64,000 nt of DNA from Rhodosalinus halophilus (GCF_003298775.1 NZ_QNTQ01000013.1:79198-143197); one strand, 5' to 3'. Counted from the first letter of the stretch, positions 9,607 to 18,842 are shown. The notes: generated from the letters alone by a model not told the origin. Program-made: numbers and translations.

Positions 9607-11489
9607 GCTTCTGCCTTTTCTGCCAGAGTCAACCACTCGTCTTCGGCCTTGGCGAGCTTGTCCTGCCGCGCGGCCAGCGCTTCGGTCGCCTTGCGGAACT
9701 TCACCGGCTCGCGGCTGTAGAGCTCCGGATCCGCGAGAAGCGCCTCGAGTTTCGCGACCTCCGCCTCGAGGCGGGCGATTTCCTCCGGCAGCGCGTCAAG
9801 CCGGTGCCGTTCGGTGAAGGTCAGCTGCCCGGGCGCGCCGGTCTTTTCCGACGCGCCGGAAGCCCCCGGTTTCTCAGAATGTTTCACGCCTGTCCCGGCG
9901 GGTTTCCCACTCCCACGGCCAGAACTTGCCCGCTGCTTTCGCTCCGCAACGGAACTATCTGCATTATTTGATGAAAACGGCTCCGAGCCACGTTGCGCGA
10001 CATAGTCGCTCCAGCCCCCGGCATAGACGGTCGCGCGGCCGTCGCCCTCCATCGCGACGGTGGTCGTGGCCACCCGGTCGAGGAAGTCCCGGTCGTGGCT
10101 GACCAGCAGCACGGTGCCCTCGTAGCCGTCGAGCAACTCCTGCAGCAGGTCCAGCGTCTCGATGTCGAGATCGTTCGTCGGCTCGTCGAGCACCAACAGG
10201 TTGCTCTCGCGCGCCATAAGTCGGGCGAGCAGCAAGCGCGCCCGTTCGCCCCCCGAGAGCGCGCGGACCGGCGCCCGCGCCTGCGCCTCGTCGAATAGGA
10301 AGTCCTTGAGATAGCCCACGACATGCCGCGGCGTGCCGCGGACCATGACCTGATCGGCCTGCCCGCTCACGCGCAGCTCGGGATCGCCCACCAGATTCTC
10401 CCACAGCGTGGCGTCCGGGTCGAGGCGCGCGCGCGCCTGGTCGAAGACGGCAGGCACCAGATTCGTGCCGTGGCGCACATGCCCCGAATCCGGCGCGATC
10501 TCGCCCGTCAGCATCTTGAGCAGCGTCGTCTTTCCCACGCCGTTCGGCCCCACGAAGGCCACGCGGTCGCCGCGCAGAACCCGCAGCGAGAACGGTCTGA
10601 GGATCAGCTTATCGTCATAGGCCTTTGAAATCCCTTCAGCCTCGATGACCAGCTTGCCCGACTTCGGGCCCGATTCCAGCGCCATCGCCGCCGTGCCCTC
10701 GCGCGCGATCATCGCCTTGCGCTCGGCGCGCAGCGCCTGCAGCGCGCGCACGCGTCCCTGGTTGCGCTTGCGCCGGGCGCTGATGCCCTCGACGGCCCAG
10801 CGGGCCTCGGCCTTGATCTTGCGATCCATCTTGTGGCGGGCCTGGTCCTCCTCTTCCCAGAGCTTGTCGCGCCAGGCCTCGAAGCGGTCGAAGCCGATCT
10901 CGGCGCGCCGCACCTCTCCGCGGTCGAGCCAGAGCACGCCGCGCGCAAGCGCCGTCAGGAAGGCGCGGTCGTGGCTGATCAGGATGACCGCGCCCTTCCA
11001 CGACCGCAGCCGCGCCTCGAGCCAGCGAATCGCGGCGATGTCGAGGTGGTTGGTAGGCTCGTCGAGCAGCAGAAGCTCCGGCGCGCCCGCCAGCACCCGC
11101 GCGAGCGCCGCGCGCCGGCGCTCCCCGCCAGAGGCGGCCTCGACGCCGCGGTCGAGCGCCACGTCCAGCCCCTCGGCCGCCTGCTCCACTCGCCAGTGCT
11201 CTTCCGGCGGCAGGTCGCCCACGGCGTAATCGCGCAGCGTGGCCGCGCCCGACATGCGCGGCTCCTGTTCCAGATAGCCGGGCACGACCCCCTGCGGCAG
11301 CACCCGGCTGCCCGCGTCAGGCTCCACAAGTCCCGCCATGACCTTCATCAGCGTGGACTTGCCCGACCCGTTGCGCCCGACCAGGGCCAGCCGATCGCCC
11401 GGTTGCACGGTCAGATCCACGCCCCGGAAGAGCGGATTGCCCCCGAAGCCGAGCTCGATTCCGGAAAGCTGAAGAAGCGGCGGCGCCAT
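9603..11489 (-). CDS. uup: ABC-F family ATPase, Uup-like
   Basis: A soluble tandem ABC ATPase of 628 residues, a usual length for Uup. The first nucleotide-binding domain has Walker A G-R-N-G-S-G-K-S-T near residue 41, signature S-G-G-E-R-R-R-A-A and Walker B L-L-L-L-D-E-P-T-N-H-L-D. The second has G-P-N-G-V-G-K-T-T, L-S-G-G-E-R-A-R-L-L-L-A-R and L-V-L-D-E-P-T-N-D-L-D. The two are separated by the basic Arg/Lys-rich linker typical of ABC-F proteins. The C-terminus (about residues 560-625) is a predicted coiled coil, which in Uup binds DNA. Between the second ATPase and the coiled coil lies a low-complexity Ser/Gly/Lys segment. ABC-F proteins act at the ribosome or, for Uup, in genome stability; there are no transmembrane segments. 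Confidence 0.9.
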   Translation of the reverse strand: MAPPLLQLSGIELGFGGNPLFRGVDLTVQPGDRLALVGRNGSGKSTLMKVMAGLVEPDAGSRVLPQGVVPGYLEQEPRMSGAATLRDYAVGDLPPEEHWRVEQAAEGLDVALDRGVEAASGGERRRAALARVLAGAPELLLLDEPTNHLDIAAIRWLEARLRSWKGAVILISHDRAFLTALARGVLWLDRGEVRRAEIGFDRFEAWRDKLWEEEDQARHKMDRKIKAEARWAVEGISARRKRNQGRVRALQALRAERKAMIAREGTAAMALESGPKSGKLVIEAEGISKAYDDKLILRPFSLRVLRGDRVAFVGPNGVGKTTLLKMLTGEIAPDSGHVRHGTNLVPAVFDQARARLDPDATLWENLVGDPELRVSGQADQVMVRGTPRHVVGYLKDFLFDEAQARAPVRALSGGERARLLLARLMARESNLLVLDEPTNDLDIETLDLLQELLDGYEGTVLLVSHDRDFLDRVATTTVAMEGDGRATVYAGGWSDYVAQRGSEPFSSNNADSSVAERKQRASSGRGSGKPAGTGVKHSEKPGASGASEKTGAPGQLTFTERHRLDALPEEIARLEAEVAKLEALLADPELYSREPVKFRKATEALAARQDKLAKAEDEWLTLAEKAEA

Positions 11490-11572
11490 GCGCGGCAGCT
11501 AAGCGGCCCGCGGCGCGGCGTCAACGCCGTTCGCTCGCATCTGCATGGAATAGCCGTGCGGCGCGCGGCGAC

Positions 11573-12322
11573 CTAATGCGCCGCGGCGCGAAGCAGCCGC
11601 TTGCGCGCGGGCGGGATCGCGCCGACCTCGACGCCGGTGAAGACATGCAGGGTGTTCATCTGGTCGTCGACCACCGCGTGGTCGCTCACCCAGCCGCCCA
11701 TCAGCAGATAGCTCTTCAGCAGCGGCGGCATGCGCGTCATGGCGAGCCGCGCGTCCGGTTTGCGCCTGAGCCGCGCGGCGAAGCGGAAGACCTTGGGCGC
11801 CTTCACGCGTGGCAGCCAGCGCCGGGGCGCGAGATGGCGTTCCTTGAGCATGGCGAAGGCGTCGAGATAGGCCTCTGCGTCGGTGCCCTTGAACGACGCG
11901 CATCCGAAAAGCAGCTTGACGCCGCTTTCGTCCACGTAGCGCGTCAGCGCGGCCCAGGCGACGCGCAGGACATCGGGATCGGTGACCTCGGGATGGATGC
12001 AGAAGCGGCCCATCTCGACGATCGGCCCCTCGAATTCGGCCAGGGGGGAGAGCTCGTAGTATTGAGCGGAATAGCTCTCGCCGATGCGCCCGCCGTCGGG
12101 CAGCGGCAGGATGCGGAAACAACATACCAGTCGTCCGCTTCCGACCTCCTCGACCAGAACATGGGAGCAGCGCGCGTCGAAGGCGTCAGAGTCCAGTCCT
12201 TCGGGGTCGGCGCCCGGCCGGTCTTCCCCGAAGGCAATATGGCGAAGCCGTTGTGCGGCGCGCACGTCCGCATCACTTTCGGCCACACGCGCGCGGTAGC
12301 GCCCTTTCTGCAAGCCGAGCAT
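11573..12322 (-). CDS. olsB: L-ornithine N(alpha)-acyltransferase, OlsB-type
   Basis: OlsB transfers a 3-hydroxyacyl group from acyl carrier protein to ornithine, the first step in making phosphorus-free ornithine lipids. The 249-residue protein has the GNAT-like core of the family: R-L-R-H-I-A-F near residue 25, a C-S-H-V-L-V-E segment, F-E-G-P-I-V-E-M-G-R-F-C-I-H-P near 115 and L-F-G-C-A-S-F near 158. It ends with L-K-S-Y-L-L-M-G-G-W-V and a D-x-x-x-N-T-L-H-V-F segment. I chose ATG 12322 (M-L-G-L-Q-K-G-R-Y) over an upstream start that would add 27 residues. The OlsA partner is not adjacent; the acyltransferases at 27921 and 56725 are candidates but unlinked. Confidence 0.85.
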   Translation of the reverse strand: MLGLQKGRYRARVAESDADVRAAQRLRHIAFGEDRPGADPEGLDSDAFDARCSHVLVEEVGSGRLVCCFRILPLPDGGRIGESYSAQYYELSPLAEFEGPIVEMGRFCIHPEVTDPDVLRVAWAALTRYVDESGVKLLFGCASFKGTDAEAYLDAFAMLKERHLAPRRWLPRVKAPKVFRFAARLRRKPDARLAMTRMPPLLKSYLLMGGWVSDHAVVDDQMNTLHVFTGVEVGAIPPARKRLLRAAAH

Positions 12323-12421
12323 CGCTGCGTCCTTCCACGTGATCCGAAGCTTATGTGCCGCGCGCACGGCAGGCAAGCGGCCCGTCGCACCGGACCCGCG
12401 CACGCCGACCGCGCGGCCCGT

Positions 12422-12880
12422 TCAGTCGAGGAAGGTTTCGGGAGAGAACCCGCCAAGCCGGCTCAGCAGCTGGCGGATGAAGCCCACGTTGCCGCCCGAA
12501 TCCGTGACACGGCGCTCCAGAGGCACCACGATACCGTCCTCCAGACCGTAACGCTCGACATTGCTGACCGTTCCCGAGGGCCCGAAGCTGATCGCCACGA
12601 CCTCGCGCGCCACCTCTTCGGGTGCGCGCCAGGCGAATTGGCGCATCCGGCTGGACACGTAATAGTAGCTGCGCTCGTCGATCATGGCCTCGGTGGTCGG
12701 CGCGCCGATCGTCTCGCGCACGGTCTCGCGCGTATCCTGCCCCACCTCGATCTGCGCCAGATCCTCGGGCGGCGGGGTGTAGCCGTGATCGCGGTACTGG
12801 GCCGAGCAGGCCGTGAGCGCGATCGTCGCCACGACCAGCGCCAGCCCCCTCGCACCGCTCGTAATGGTCCCCATCGACAA
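12422..12880 (-). CDS. bamE: BamE/SmpA/OmlA-family outer-membrane lipoprotein
   Basis: The 152-residue product has a lipoprotein signal peptide: a hydrophobic stretch at about residues 12-24 and a lipobox A-L-T-A-C with the lipidated cysteine at 25. The mature part starts with an acidic segment and I-E-V-G-Q-D-T-R-E-T-V-R-E-T-I-G-A-P, the helix pattern of BamE, followed by S-Y-Y-Y-V-S-S and a beta-rich C-terminus. BamE stabilises the beta-barrel assembly machine in the outer membrane. The gene is divergent from yceD, with 79 bases between starts, as in other Rhodobacterales. A second ATG lies two codons downstream of the chosen start. Confidence 0.85.
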   Translation of the reverse strand: MSMGTITSGARGLALVVATIALTACSAQYRDHGYTPPPEDLAQIEVGQDTRETVRETIGAPTTEAMIDERSYYYVSSRMRQFAWRAPEEVAREVVAISFGPSGTVSNVERYGLEDGIVVPLERRVTDSGGNVGFIRQLLSRLGGFSPETFLD

Positions 12881-12959
12881 ACTTCGCCCCGGTTTTCAGC
12901 GCCGCCTCTCCCGCTTACATAGAGACGGCAGAACGATCAAGAAAGGAAGCTCGCCGCGC

Positions 12960-13514
12960 ATGGCCGCCCCAAGCGACACCCCCCGCGACCGCCTCCGGCT
13001 CGCCGCCCTGCCGACCGGCGGTCCGACGCGCTTCGACCTCGCCCCTGACGCGGCGGCGCGCGCCGCGCTGGCCGAGCGTCTCGATCTCATCCGCCTGCCC
13101 AAGCTGCGCTTCACCGGCGCGCTGCATCCCGAGGGGGGCGGCGGCTGGCGACTCGAGGCGGAGCTGGGCGCGACGGTCGTCCAGCCCTGTGCGGTGACGC
13201 TCGAGCCGGTCACCACCCGGATCGACGCGTCGGTGTCGCGCCGGTATCTCGCCGAGCTCGAGGAGCCCGAGGCCGGCAGCGAGACCGAGATGCCCGAGGA
13301 CGAGACGCTGGAGCCGCTGCCCGAGATCATCGACCTGGCCGAGGTGATGGCCGAGGCGCTGTCGCTCGAGCTGCCGGACTATCCGCGCGCCGACTCCGCC
13401 GCGTTCGAGGGCCGCCGCGCCGCGCCGCCGGGCGCCGCGCCGATGACGGACGAGGAGACCAAGCCCTTCGCAGGCCTTGCGTCCCTGCGCGACAAGCTGG
13501 CCGGAAAGGAGTGA
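12960..13514 (+). CDS. yceD: YceD / DUF177 protein
   Basis: This 184-residue acidic protein belongs to the DUF177 family, nearly always encoded directly upstream of rpmF and linked in E. coli to 23S rRNA metabolism. Features are an N-terminal beta-rich region, V-V-Q-P-C-A-V-T-L-E-P-V at about residue 77 (family signature around the conserved cysteine), a central Glu-rich loop, and I-I-D-L-A-E-V-M-A-E-A-L-S-L-E-L-P-D-Y-P-R near residue 125. I chose ATG 12960, which has AAAGGAAG about 10 bases upstream; the open frame continues farther back but without family-like sequence. It is followed 168 bases later by rpmF. Confidence 0.9.
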   Translation: MAAPSDTPRDRLRLAALPTGGPTRFDLAPDAAARAALAERLDLIRLPKLRFTGALHPEGGGGWRLEAELGATVVQPCAVTLEPVTTRIDASVSRRYLAELEEPEAGSETEMPEDETLEPLPEIIDLAEVMAEALSLELPDYPRADSAAFEGRRAAPPGAAPMTDEETKPFAGLASLRDKLAGKE

Positions 13515-13534
13515 GAGGGTTCCCGAAATCCTGC

Positions 13535-13562
13535 TTGCGCCGCGACGGAATCGCTGTATTTT
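13535..13562 (+). promoter_or_regulatory. Candidate sigma-70-type promoter for rpmF-plsX-fabH
   Basis: TTGCGC at 13535-13540 and TATTTT at 13557-13562 are separated by 16 bases, in the 168-base gap between yceD and rpmF. The -35/-10 pair is imperfect but lies in the most AT-rich part of the gap, about 120 bases before the rpmF start. Inference from sequence only. Confidence 0.4.
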
Positions 13563-13682
13563 CCGCGCCTCACCCGGATTTGGGCTTGCCCTTGCGGGGG
13601 CATCGCGCCTATGTGCCGCGAAACTCCGCATGACTGCGCCGCACAGCGGCCGGCCGCCCCCGCAACGAACCGAGGTCCGATC

Positions 13683-13889
13683 ATGGCCGTTCAACAGAAC
13701 AAAGTGTCGAAGTCGCGCCGCAACATGCGCCGGGCACACCACGCGCTCTCGGGCGCGAACCCGAACGAGTGCCCGAGCTGCGGCGAACTCAAGCGCCCGC
13801 ATCACGTCTGCCCCTCCTGCGGTCATTACGCCGATCGCGAGGTCGTCGCGATGGCGGACGAGGTCGACCTGGACGAGGACGCCGCCTGA
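13683..13889 (+). CDS. rpmF: 50S ribosomal protein L32
   Basis: The 68-residue protein starts [13 protein letters not shown] and carries two C-x-x-C pairs (C-P-S-C-G near residues 30-33 and again near 43-46), the zinc-binding form of bL32. Basic N-terminus and acidic C-terminus are normal for alphaproteobacteria. It lies between yceD and plsX in the widely conserved order that links ribosome and fatty-acid/phospholipid synthesis. Confidence 0.97.
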   Translation: MAVQQNKVSKSRRNMRRAHHALSGANPNECPSCGELKRPHHVCPSCGHYADREVVAMADEVDLDEDAA

Positions 13890-13914
13890 GGCAGTCACGG
13901 CACGGGCCCCGCGC

Positions 13915-15030
13915 ATGACAGCCCCCGAGGATCGAAATGCCGGGCCCGGCCCTTCCGCAAGCAAGGGCACGGTCATCAGCGTCGATGCGATGGGGGGCGA
14001 CCTCGGTCCGGCGGCGGTCGTCGCCGGGCTCGATCGGTCCGCGAAGAAGAACCCCGACATCCGCTTCATCCTGCATGGCCCGCAGGAAGAATTGTCGCGC
14101 CTGGTGGCCAAGCGCCGGCATCTCGGCGGCCGCGTCGAGATTCGCGAAGCCCCCGGTGTCGTGCGGATGGCCGACAAGCCCAGCCAGGTGATGCGGCAGG
14201 GTCAGGGCACCTCGATGTGGTCGGCGCTCGAATCCGTCCGCAACGGCGAGGCGACCGTCTGCGTGAGCTGCGGGAATACCGGCGCGCTCATGGCGCTCTC
14301 GATGGTGCGGCTGCGCAAGCTGCCCGGCGTCAGCCGCCCGGCGATCGCCGTGCTCTGGCCGTCGCGCAACCCGCAGGGCTTCAACGTGATGCTGGACGTG
14401 GGCGCCGACATCCGCGCCGATGCGCAGGACCTGCTGCAATATGCGCTGATGGGCGCCTCCTACGCGCGCAACGGGCTCGATCTCGTGCGCCCGCGGGTCG
14501 GGCTGCTGAACGTGGGCACGGAAGAGCACAAGGGCCGGGCCGAGCTTCACGCCGCGCATCAGCTGATCGAGGGTCACGCCGGCGACGCCAACTACGACTT
14601 CGTGGGCTACGTCGAGGGCGGCGACATTCCGGGCGACCGCGCCGACGTGATCGTGACCGACGGCTTCACCGGGAATATCGCGATCAAGACCGGCGAGGGC
14701 ACCGCGAAGCTGATCGGCGACCTGCTGCGCGAAGCCTTCGCCTATACGCCGCTGTCGCGGCTCGCGTCGGTGCTGGCCTACACCTCGCTGCGCCGCCTGC
14801 AGAAGCGGATCGACCCGCGGCGCGTCAACGGCGGCGTCTTTCTGGGCCTCAACGGCACCGTGGTGAAATCGCACGGCGCGGCCGACGCGACCGGCGTCTC
14901 GGCAGCGGTGAAACTCGCCTTCCAGCTCGCGCAGTCGGGCTTCTCGGAGCGGCTGGCCCAGCGCATCGCCGGCGCGGGAGAGGCGATTCCCGTCGCGTCG
15001 GGCAGCCAGCAGAACGGAACACACGCATGA
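13915..15030 (+). CDS. plsX: Phosphate acyltransferase PlsX
   Basis: PlsX converts acyl-ACP to acyl-phosphate, the donor used by PlsY to start phospholipid synthesis; it is a peripheral membrane enzyme. The 371-residue protein has the family N-terminus I-S-V-D-A-M-G-G-D after about 20 extra residues, then C-V-S-C-G-N-T-G-A-L-M-A, L-D-V-G-A-D near residue 160, and I-V-T-D-G-F-T-G-N-I-A-I-K-T. ATG 13915 lies 25 bases after the rpmF stop. The stop overlaps the fabH start in an ATGA, so the two are likely translationally coupled. Confidence 0.95.
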   Translation: MTAPEDRNAGPGPSASKGTVISVDAMGGDLGPAAVVAGLDRSAKKNPDIRFILHGPQEELSRLVAKRRHLGGRVEIREAPGVVRMADKPSQVMRQGQGTSMWSALESVRNGEATVCVSCGNTGALMALSMVRLRKLPGVSRPAIAVLWPSRNPQGFNVMLDVGADIRADAQDLLQYALMGASYARNGLDLVRPRVGLLNVGTEEHKGRAELHAAHQLIEGHAGDANYDFVGYVEGGDIPGDRADVIVTDGFTGNIAIKTGEGTAKLIGDLLREAFAYTPLSRLASVLAYTSLRRLQKRIDPRRVNGGVFLGLNGTVVKSHGAADATGVSAAVKLAFQLAQSGFSERLAQRIAGAGEAIPVASGSQQNGTHA

Positions 15031-15998
15031 CACGCCGTGCCATCGTCAGGGGGGTCGGGCACTACCTGCCCGACCGGGTCGTCGAGAACAGCCATTTCGA
15101 GTCCTTCCTCGACACCTCCGACGCCTGGATCCGCGCGCGGTCCGGAATCGAGCGGCGGCATTTCGCTGCCGAGGGCCAGACCACCTCTGGGATGGCCACG
15201 CAGGCGGCGCGCGCCGCGCTCGCGGCAGCGAACTGCGCCCCCGACGAGGTGGACGCGATCATCCTGGCCACCTCGACCGCCGATCTCACCTTTCCCTCCG
15301 CCGCGACGATGGTGCAGGCCGAGCTCGGCATGACGCGCGGCTTCGCCTTCGACATCCAGGCGGTCTGCGCGGGCTTCGTCTTCGCGCTCGCCAACGCCTC
15401 GGCGCTGATCGCCTGCGGGCAGGCCGAACGAATCCTCGTGATCGGCTCGGAGACCTTCTCGCGCCTGATGGACTGGTCGGACCGGTCGACCTGCGTGCTC
15501 TTCGGCGACGGCGCCGGCGCGCTTCTTCTGGAGGCGGGCGAGGGTCAGGGCACCGCCGAGGATCGCGGCATCCTGTCCACCGATCTGCACTCCGACGGGC
15601 GCTACAAGGACATCCTCTATGTCGACGGCGGCGTCTCGACCGAGCGGCTGGGCCATCTGCGCATGGAGGGCAAGGAGGTCTTCCGCCACGCCATCGAGAA
15701 GCTGGCGGCCACCGCCCACGCCGCGATGGACAAGGCCGGCGTGACCAGCGCGGACGTGGACTGGATCGTGCCGCATCAGGCCAATATCCGCATCATCCAG
15801 GGCACCGCCAAGAAGATGCAGATGCCGATGGACAACGTGGTCGTCACCGTCCAGGACCACGGCAACACCTCCGCCGCCTCCATTCCGCTGGCGCTTTCGG
15901 TCGGCGCGTCCCGCGGCCAGATCAAGCCGGGCGACCTGCTGGTCACCGAGGCGATCGGCGGCGGGCTCGCGTGGGGATCGGTCGTCCTGCGGTGGTAG
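15027..15998 (+). CDS. fabH: Beta-ketoacyl-ACP synthase III
   Basis: FabH condenses acetyl-CoA with malonyl-ACP to start fatty-acid synthesis. The 323-residue length is standard and the catalytic triad is visible: Cys114 in D-I-Q-A-V-C-A-G-F, His250 in V-P-H-Q-A-N and Asn280 in D-H-G-N-T-S-A-A-S. The C-terminal E-A-I-G-G-G-L-A-W-G-S is also typical. It starts inside the last codons of plsX (ATGA overlap) and precedes ihfA by about 97 bases, where a separate promoter appears. Confidence 0.97.
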   Translation: MTRRAIVRGVGHYLPDRVVENSHFESFLDTSDAWIRARSGIERRHFAAEGQTTSGMATQAARAALAAANCAPDEVDAIILATSTADLTFPSAATMVQAELGMTRGFAFDIQAVCAGFVFALANASALIACGQAERILVIGSETFSRLMDWSDRSTCVLFGDGAGALLLEAGEGQGTAEDRGILSTDLHSDGRYKDILYVDGGVSTERLGHLRMEGKEVFRHAIEKLAATAHAAMDKAGVTSADVDWIVPHQANIRIIQGTAKKMQMPMDNVVVTVQDHGNTSAASIPLALSVGASRGQIKPGDLLVTEAIGGGLAWGSVVLRW

Positions 15999-16038
15999 AC
16001 CGCCGCAGGCGTCGGCCCGCCGAGGCAACCCCTTGTCG

Positions 16039-16068
16039 TTGACAGCGATTTTGCGCTGCTTCTAATCT
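16039..16068 (+). promoter_or_regulatory. Strong candidate promoter for ihfA
   Basis: TTGACA (16039-16044) and TAATCT (16063-16068) are separated by 18 bases, close to the housekeeping consensus and placed about 28 bases before the ihfA start. The start has a strong ribosome-binding site (AGGGGGG) about 6 bases upstream. It suggests that ihfA and merR have their own transcript besides read-through from plsX-fabH. Confidence 0.6.
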
Positions 16069-16095
16069 GCCCCTCATACCGACAGGGGGGACAGC

Positions 16096-16395
16096 ATGGG
16101 AAAGACGCTGACGCGCATGGATCTCAGCGAGGCGGTGTTCCGCGAGGTCGGGCTCTCGCGCAACGAATCCGCGGAACTCGTCGAGAGCGTTCTGGCACAT
16201 ATCTCCGACGCGCTCGTGCGCGGGGAGCAGGTCAAGATTTCGTCCTTCGGCACCTTCAGCGTCCGCCAGAAGGCCGCGCGCGTCGGGCGCAATCCCAAGA
16301 CCGGAGAGGAAGTGCCGATAGAGCCGCGCCGCGTGCTGACGTTCCGCCCCTCCCACCTGATGAAGGACCGGGTGGCGGCGGGCAACCGGCGCTGA
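16096..16395 (+). CDS. ihfA: Integration host factor subunit alpha
   Basis: This 99-residue DNA-bending protein belongs to the HU/IHF family. The N-terminal helices ([11 protein letters not shown]) are followed by V-K-I-S-S-F-G-T-F and the arm motif [14 protein letters not shown], then R-R-V-L-T-F-R-P-S. The P-K-T-G-E variant and the neighbourhood (fabH upstream, MerR downstream) point to the alpha rather than the beta subunit. IHF acts with a beta subunit encoded elsewhere. Confidence 0.95.
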   Translation: MGKTLTRMDLSEAVFREVGLSRNESAELVESVLAHISDALVRGEQVKISSFGTFSVRQKAARVGRNPKTGEEVPIEPRRVLTFRPSHLMKDRVAAGNRR

Positions 16396-16411
16396 GGAGG
16401 CGCGCAGCCAG

Positions 16412-17434
16412 ATGCCCGAGAAATCGCCGGACGCCTTCCGCACGATCAGCGAGGTCGCCGAGTGGCTCGACACCCCGGCGCATGTCCTGCGGTTCTGGGA
16501 GAGCAAGTTCACCCAGGTGAAGCCGGTCAAGCGCGCGGGCGGGCGGCGCTACTACCGGCCCTCCGACATGCAACTGATCGGCGGCATCAAGCGGCTGCTG
16601 CACGACGAGGGCATGACCATCAAGGGCGTGCAGAAACTCCTGCGCGAAAAGGGCGTGCGCCATGTCGCCGGCTATTCGCCGCCGCTCGAGGGCGAGGGGG
16701 ATGTGATCGAGGCTGCGCCGCCTGCATCGGGCACCGTGGTGCCCTTCGAACCGGCCCAGGCGGAGGCGCCCGAGCCAGCGGAGACGGAGGCCGCAGGTCC
16801 GCCCGCCGCCGCAGCCGCGCCTGAAGGCGACGGCACGGGCGATCAGGAGACGGAAGCGCCGCCTTTTGCCGCACGGGACGGATCGGTGGACGCCGAGGTC
16901 ACGCCGGCCGAGGCGGACACGCAGGTCGAGGCGGCCGATGCGGCACCGACGACGGAGGAGCCCGCCACGGCACATGCCACCGCAGAACCGGCCGACGCCG
17001 ACCAAGGCCAGCTGCCCGAAGCGCCTACCGCCGAGGAAGAGGAGCCGGCCGCCGCCCCCGCCGCATCGGAGAGCGCCGAGCCGGCGCAGCAGGCCGAGCA
17101 CTTTCCCGCCGCGGCCGCGCAACCGGAGCCCGGCGACGGCCCTGCGCCCGGCCCGATTCTCGCGCCCGCCGGCGACCTGCCCTCCTTCCTGCGGCGCGGG
17201 ACGCGCAGCGAGCGCCCGACAACCGGCGCGTCGCAGCCGCGGCCGCGGGATCCCATGCGGGTGGATCTGCCGCCCGACCCGGATGACGATGCGCTCGAGG
17301 CGCCTCCGGGCCCGCTGTCCCAGATCGCCCGGTTGCGCGCCCTTCGGCCCGACGCCGCGCGCGCCATGCAGCCCCATCTCGCCGCGCTGGCGGCGCTCCA
17401 GGACCGCCGGAAAGCCGGGACCGCCCGAAGCTGA
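16412..17434 (+). CDS. MerR-family transcriptional regulator with long low-complexity tail
   Basis: The first 80 or so residues are a MerR-type winged helix-turn-helix: [12 protein letters not shown], then L-R-F-W-E-S-K-F and [10 protein letters not shown]. Most of the remaining 260 residues form a Glu/Ala/Pro-rich low-complexity region, ending in a short conserved-looking C-terminus with I-A-R-L-R-A-L-R-P. No sensor cysteines are present. Proteins of this form follow ihfA in many alphaproteobacteria; the target is not known to me. It starts 16 bases after ihfA and is followed by tRNA-Pro. Confidence 0.85.
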   Translation: MPEKSPDAFRTISEVAEWLDTPAHVLRFWESKFTQVKPVKRAGGRRYYRPSDMQLIGGIKRLLHDEGMTIKGVQKLLREKGVRHVAGYSPPLEGEGDVIEAAPPASGTVVPFEPAQAEAPEPAETEAAGPPAAAAAPEGDGTGDQETEAPPFAARDGSVDAEVTPAEADTQVEAADAAPTTEEPATAHATAEPADADQGQLPEAPTAEEEEPAAAPAASESAEPAQQAEHFPAAAAQPEPGDGPAPGPILAPAGDLPSFLRRGTRSERPTTGASQPRPRDPMRVDLPPDPDDDALEAPPGPLSQIARLRALRPDAARAMQPHLAALAALQDRRKAGTARS

Positions 17435-17557
17435 CCCGCCCGGCGCGGAACGCGCGCTGCGACGATCCCTGGCCGCCCCGCCCGGGAACGGTGGCTTGGG
17501 CGCCGCCGGATTCCCCTCTTGCCCTCGACGCCAGAACGTTTAGAAAGGCGCCCTGAT

Positions 17558-17634
17558 CGGGCTATGGCGCAGTCTGGTAGCGCGTCCGTCTGGGGGACGG
17601 AAGGTCGCAGGTTCAAGTCCTGCTAGCCCGACCA
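17558..17634 (+). tRNA. tRNA-Pro (anticodon GGG)
   Basis: A full cloverleaf of 77 bases including CCA. The acceptor CGGGCTA pairs with TAGCCCG, with discriminator A. The anticodon arm reads TCCGT-CTGGGGG-ACGGA, placing GGG at positions 34-36. The T arm has the usual GGTTCAAGTCC. It reads CCC/CCU proline codons. Confidence 0.96.
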
Positions 17635-17762
17635 GCCACCGCCCCGCCTCCCCTCTGGCCCTGCCCGGGAAACTGCGCGAATATGCGCCCCCAGCGACCG
17701 CTGCGGAGCCGAAACGCCATGCCAGACACCACGCGCCCCCACCCGCACAGGGATCTCTCGAC

Positions 17763-18842
17763 GTGACCGGCGTGCTGCCGTGCCAGACCATCGAGTCGCT
17801 GATCGCCCGCGGCGCAGCGACCGCCACCACGCCGATCGCGCCCGATCAGGTCCAGCCCGCCAGCCTCGACCTGCGGCTCGGCCGGCGCGCCTGGCGCGTG
17901 CGCGCCTCCTTCCTGGCCGGCGCGGAACACAGCGTCGCCCGGCGCCTCGAGGATCTCGCCATGCACGAGATCGACCTCGGCCCGGGCGCGGTGCTGGAGA
18001 AGGGCTGCGTCTATCTGGCCGAGATCGAGGAGCGGCTGGACCTGCCCGGCGAGATCTCGGGCGTGGCCAACGCCAAGAGCTCGACCGGCCGGCTCGACCT
18101 GCTCACGCGGGCGGTCACGGACGGCGGGACCGAATTCGACCGCATCGCGGCGGGTTATCGCGGACCGCTCTACGCCGAGATCTGCCCGCGCTCCTTCTCC
18201 GTGCTCGTCCGGCCCGGCCAGCGCCTCAACCAGATCCGCTTCCGCCGCGGGCAGGCCGTGCTGACCGATGCCGAGCTCGCGGCCCTGCACGACAGCGCGC
18301 GCCTCGTGGCCGGCGGCCCGGCGGTGATCGACGGGGGTCTCGGCTTCTCCGTCGATCTGCGGCGCGGCGCGGGCGAACGCGTCGGCTGGCGCGCCAAGCC
18401 GCATACCGGGCTCATCGACCTCGACCGCCTCGATCACTACGATCCGGCAGAGTTCTGGGAGCCGCTCGCGGCGCGCGACGGACGGCTGATCCTCGACCCC
18501 GGCGCCTTCTACATCCTCGTGAGCCGCGAGGCGGTGCACATCCCGCCGGACTTCGCCGCCGAGATGGCGCCCTATCTCGCGATGGTGGGCGAGTTCCGCG
18601 TGCATTACGCGGGCTTCTTCGATCCCGGTTTCGGCCACGCGGGCGCGGGCGGCACGGGCGCGCGCGGCGTGCTCGAGGTGCGCTGTCACGAGGCGCCCTT
18701 CGTGCTCGAACACGGCCAGACCGTGGGCCGGCTCGTCTACGAGCGCATGGCCGAGCGGCCCGAGCGGCTCTACGGCGCGGGGATCGCGTCGAACTACCAG
18801 GGCCAGGGGCTGAAACTGTCCAAGCACTTCCGCGCGGCCTGA
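17763..18842 (+). CDS. dcd: dCTP deaminase, double-length alphaproteobacterial form
   Basis: The protein is 359 residues, about twice the length of the usual 190-residue Dcd, and appears to hold two dUTPase-fold halves. The first half carries the signature V-Q-P-A-S-L-D-L-R-L-G near residue 30 and A-N-A-K-S-S-T-G-R-L-D near residue 105. The second has Y-E-R-M-A-E and a final N-Y-Q-G-Q-G-L-K-L. The enzyme deaminates dCTP to dUTP for thymidylate synthesis. The start is GTG at 17763. A 15-codon ATG-started frame begins at 17719, out of frame, and its TGA overlaps this GTG. The long form is normal for Rhodobacterales and relatives. Confidence 0.85.
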   Translation: MTGVLPCQTIESLIARGAATATTPIAPDQVQPASLDLRLGRRAWRVRASFLAGAEHSVARRLEDLAMHEIDLGPGAVLEKGCVYLAEIEERLDLPGEISGVANAKSSTGRLDLLTRAVTDGGTEFDRIAAGYRGPLYAEICPRSFSVLVRPGQRLNQIRFRRGQAVLTDAELAALHDSARLVAGGPAVIDGGLGFSVDLRRGAGERVGWRAKPHTGLIDLDRLDHYDPAEFWEPLAARDGRLILDPGAFYILVSREAVHIPPDFAAEMAPYLAMVGEFRVHYAGFFDPGFGHAGAGGTGARGVLEVRCHEAPFVLEHGQTVGRLVYERMAERPERLYGAGIASNYQGQGLKLSKHFRAA

